Of a DNA stretch of 64,000 nucleotides, positions 63,965 to 64,000 are shown piece after piece. The number at the start of each line of letters is the position of its first letter. Position 1 is the stretch's first letter. Source of the stretch: Erythroxylum novogranatense (taxonomy: Eukaryota; Streptophyta; Magnoliopsida; Malpighiales; Erythroxylaceae). The notes below the pieces were generated by a model. It was not told where the DNA came from. It saw nothing but the letters and a program-made list of their open reading frames with translations, and did no database searches. The position numbers were made by a program, and so were the translations under genes. The stretch spans positions 79,695,887-79,759,886 of the forward strand of contig CM057225.1 in the NCBI GenBank assembly GCA_029891385.1, given 5' to 3'.

Positions 63965-64000
63965 TGGAGCTTGGAGCTGGAGGCAACGAGGCTGGAGCTT
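63965..64000. repeat. Start of tandem unit D
   Basis: The last 36 bases repeat the left edge of unit A at 4429-4464 (GGAGCTGGAGGCAACGAGGC), so a further copy begins at the window edge and the array continues. Confidence 0.75.

Overview
This is a plant nuclear window, almost certainly eudicot. The genes have many GT-AG introns, the promoters carry telo-box (AAACCCTAA) and site II (TGGGCY) motifs, and the repeats are LTR retrotransposons primed by initiator-Met tRNA. The species cannot be told from the sequence.

Left end (1-4.4 kb): the 5' end of PEX3 (minus strand) and a complete two-exon RACK1 gene (plus strand) form a divergent pair across about 0.7 kb. AT-rich DNA and a MITE-like element follow.

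The rest of the window is dominated by a local tandem amplification with a unit of about 9.8 kb. Each unit carries a minus-strand gene for a SNAPC4-type 4R-MYB protein (MYB4R1 class), the predicted DNA-binding subunit of the snRNA-activating complex. Head to head with it lie the last two exons of an EDR2_C (DUF1336) gene. Unit A (4.4-13.4 kb) has lost part of the gene, and its 5' exons are inverted. Unit B (21.6-30.6 kb) is the most complete; ten exons can be joined into a model of about 938 residues, but its 5' exons contain an in-frame stop and a damaged acceptor. B' (33.0-35.9 kb) is a 5'-end fragment. Unit C (35.9-63.96 kb) has a young Ty1/copia element in exon 10, itself carrying a nested 3.6-kb solo LTR, and a 9.8-kb Ty3/gypsy element in exon 7. 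Unit D begins at 63.97 kb. Unit B directly abuts, and truncates, a MOS4/SPF27 spliceosome-associated gene (19.9-21.6 kb).

Other segments: 13.4-19.8 kb holds degraded LTR-retrotransposon material and unassigned sequence. 30.6-33.0 kb holds a possible very small three-exon gene, a short imperfect repeat block and an AT-rich stretch.

A caution applies to all copy comparisons. Differences between unit copies, and between the two gypsy LTRs, fall strikingly at CAG/CTG (CHG) sites and take the form of small scrambles (CTG to CG or AC, CAG to CG or CGA, ACAG to CTG) rather than C-to-T changes. This looks like residual long-read consensus error at methylated CHG sites in unpolished repeats. Many apparent frameshifts in A, C and the gypsy element may therefore not be real.

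No rRNA, tRNA or CRISPR features were seen. I found no clearly new biological system. The most interesting candidates are the SNAPC4-like array itself, an snRNA-type USE/TATA module antisense in its intron 9, and the CHG-linked sequence anomaly.
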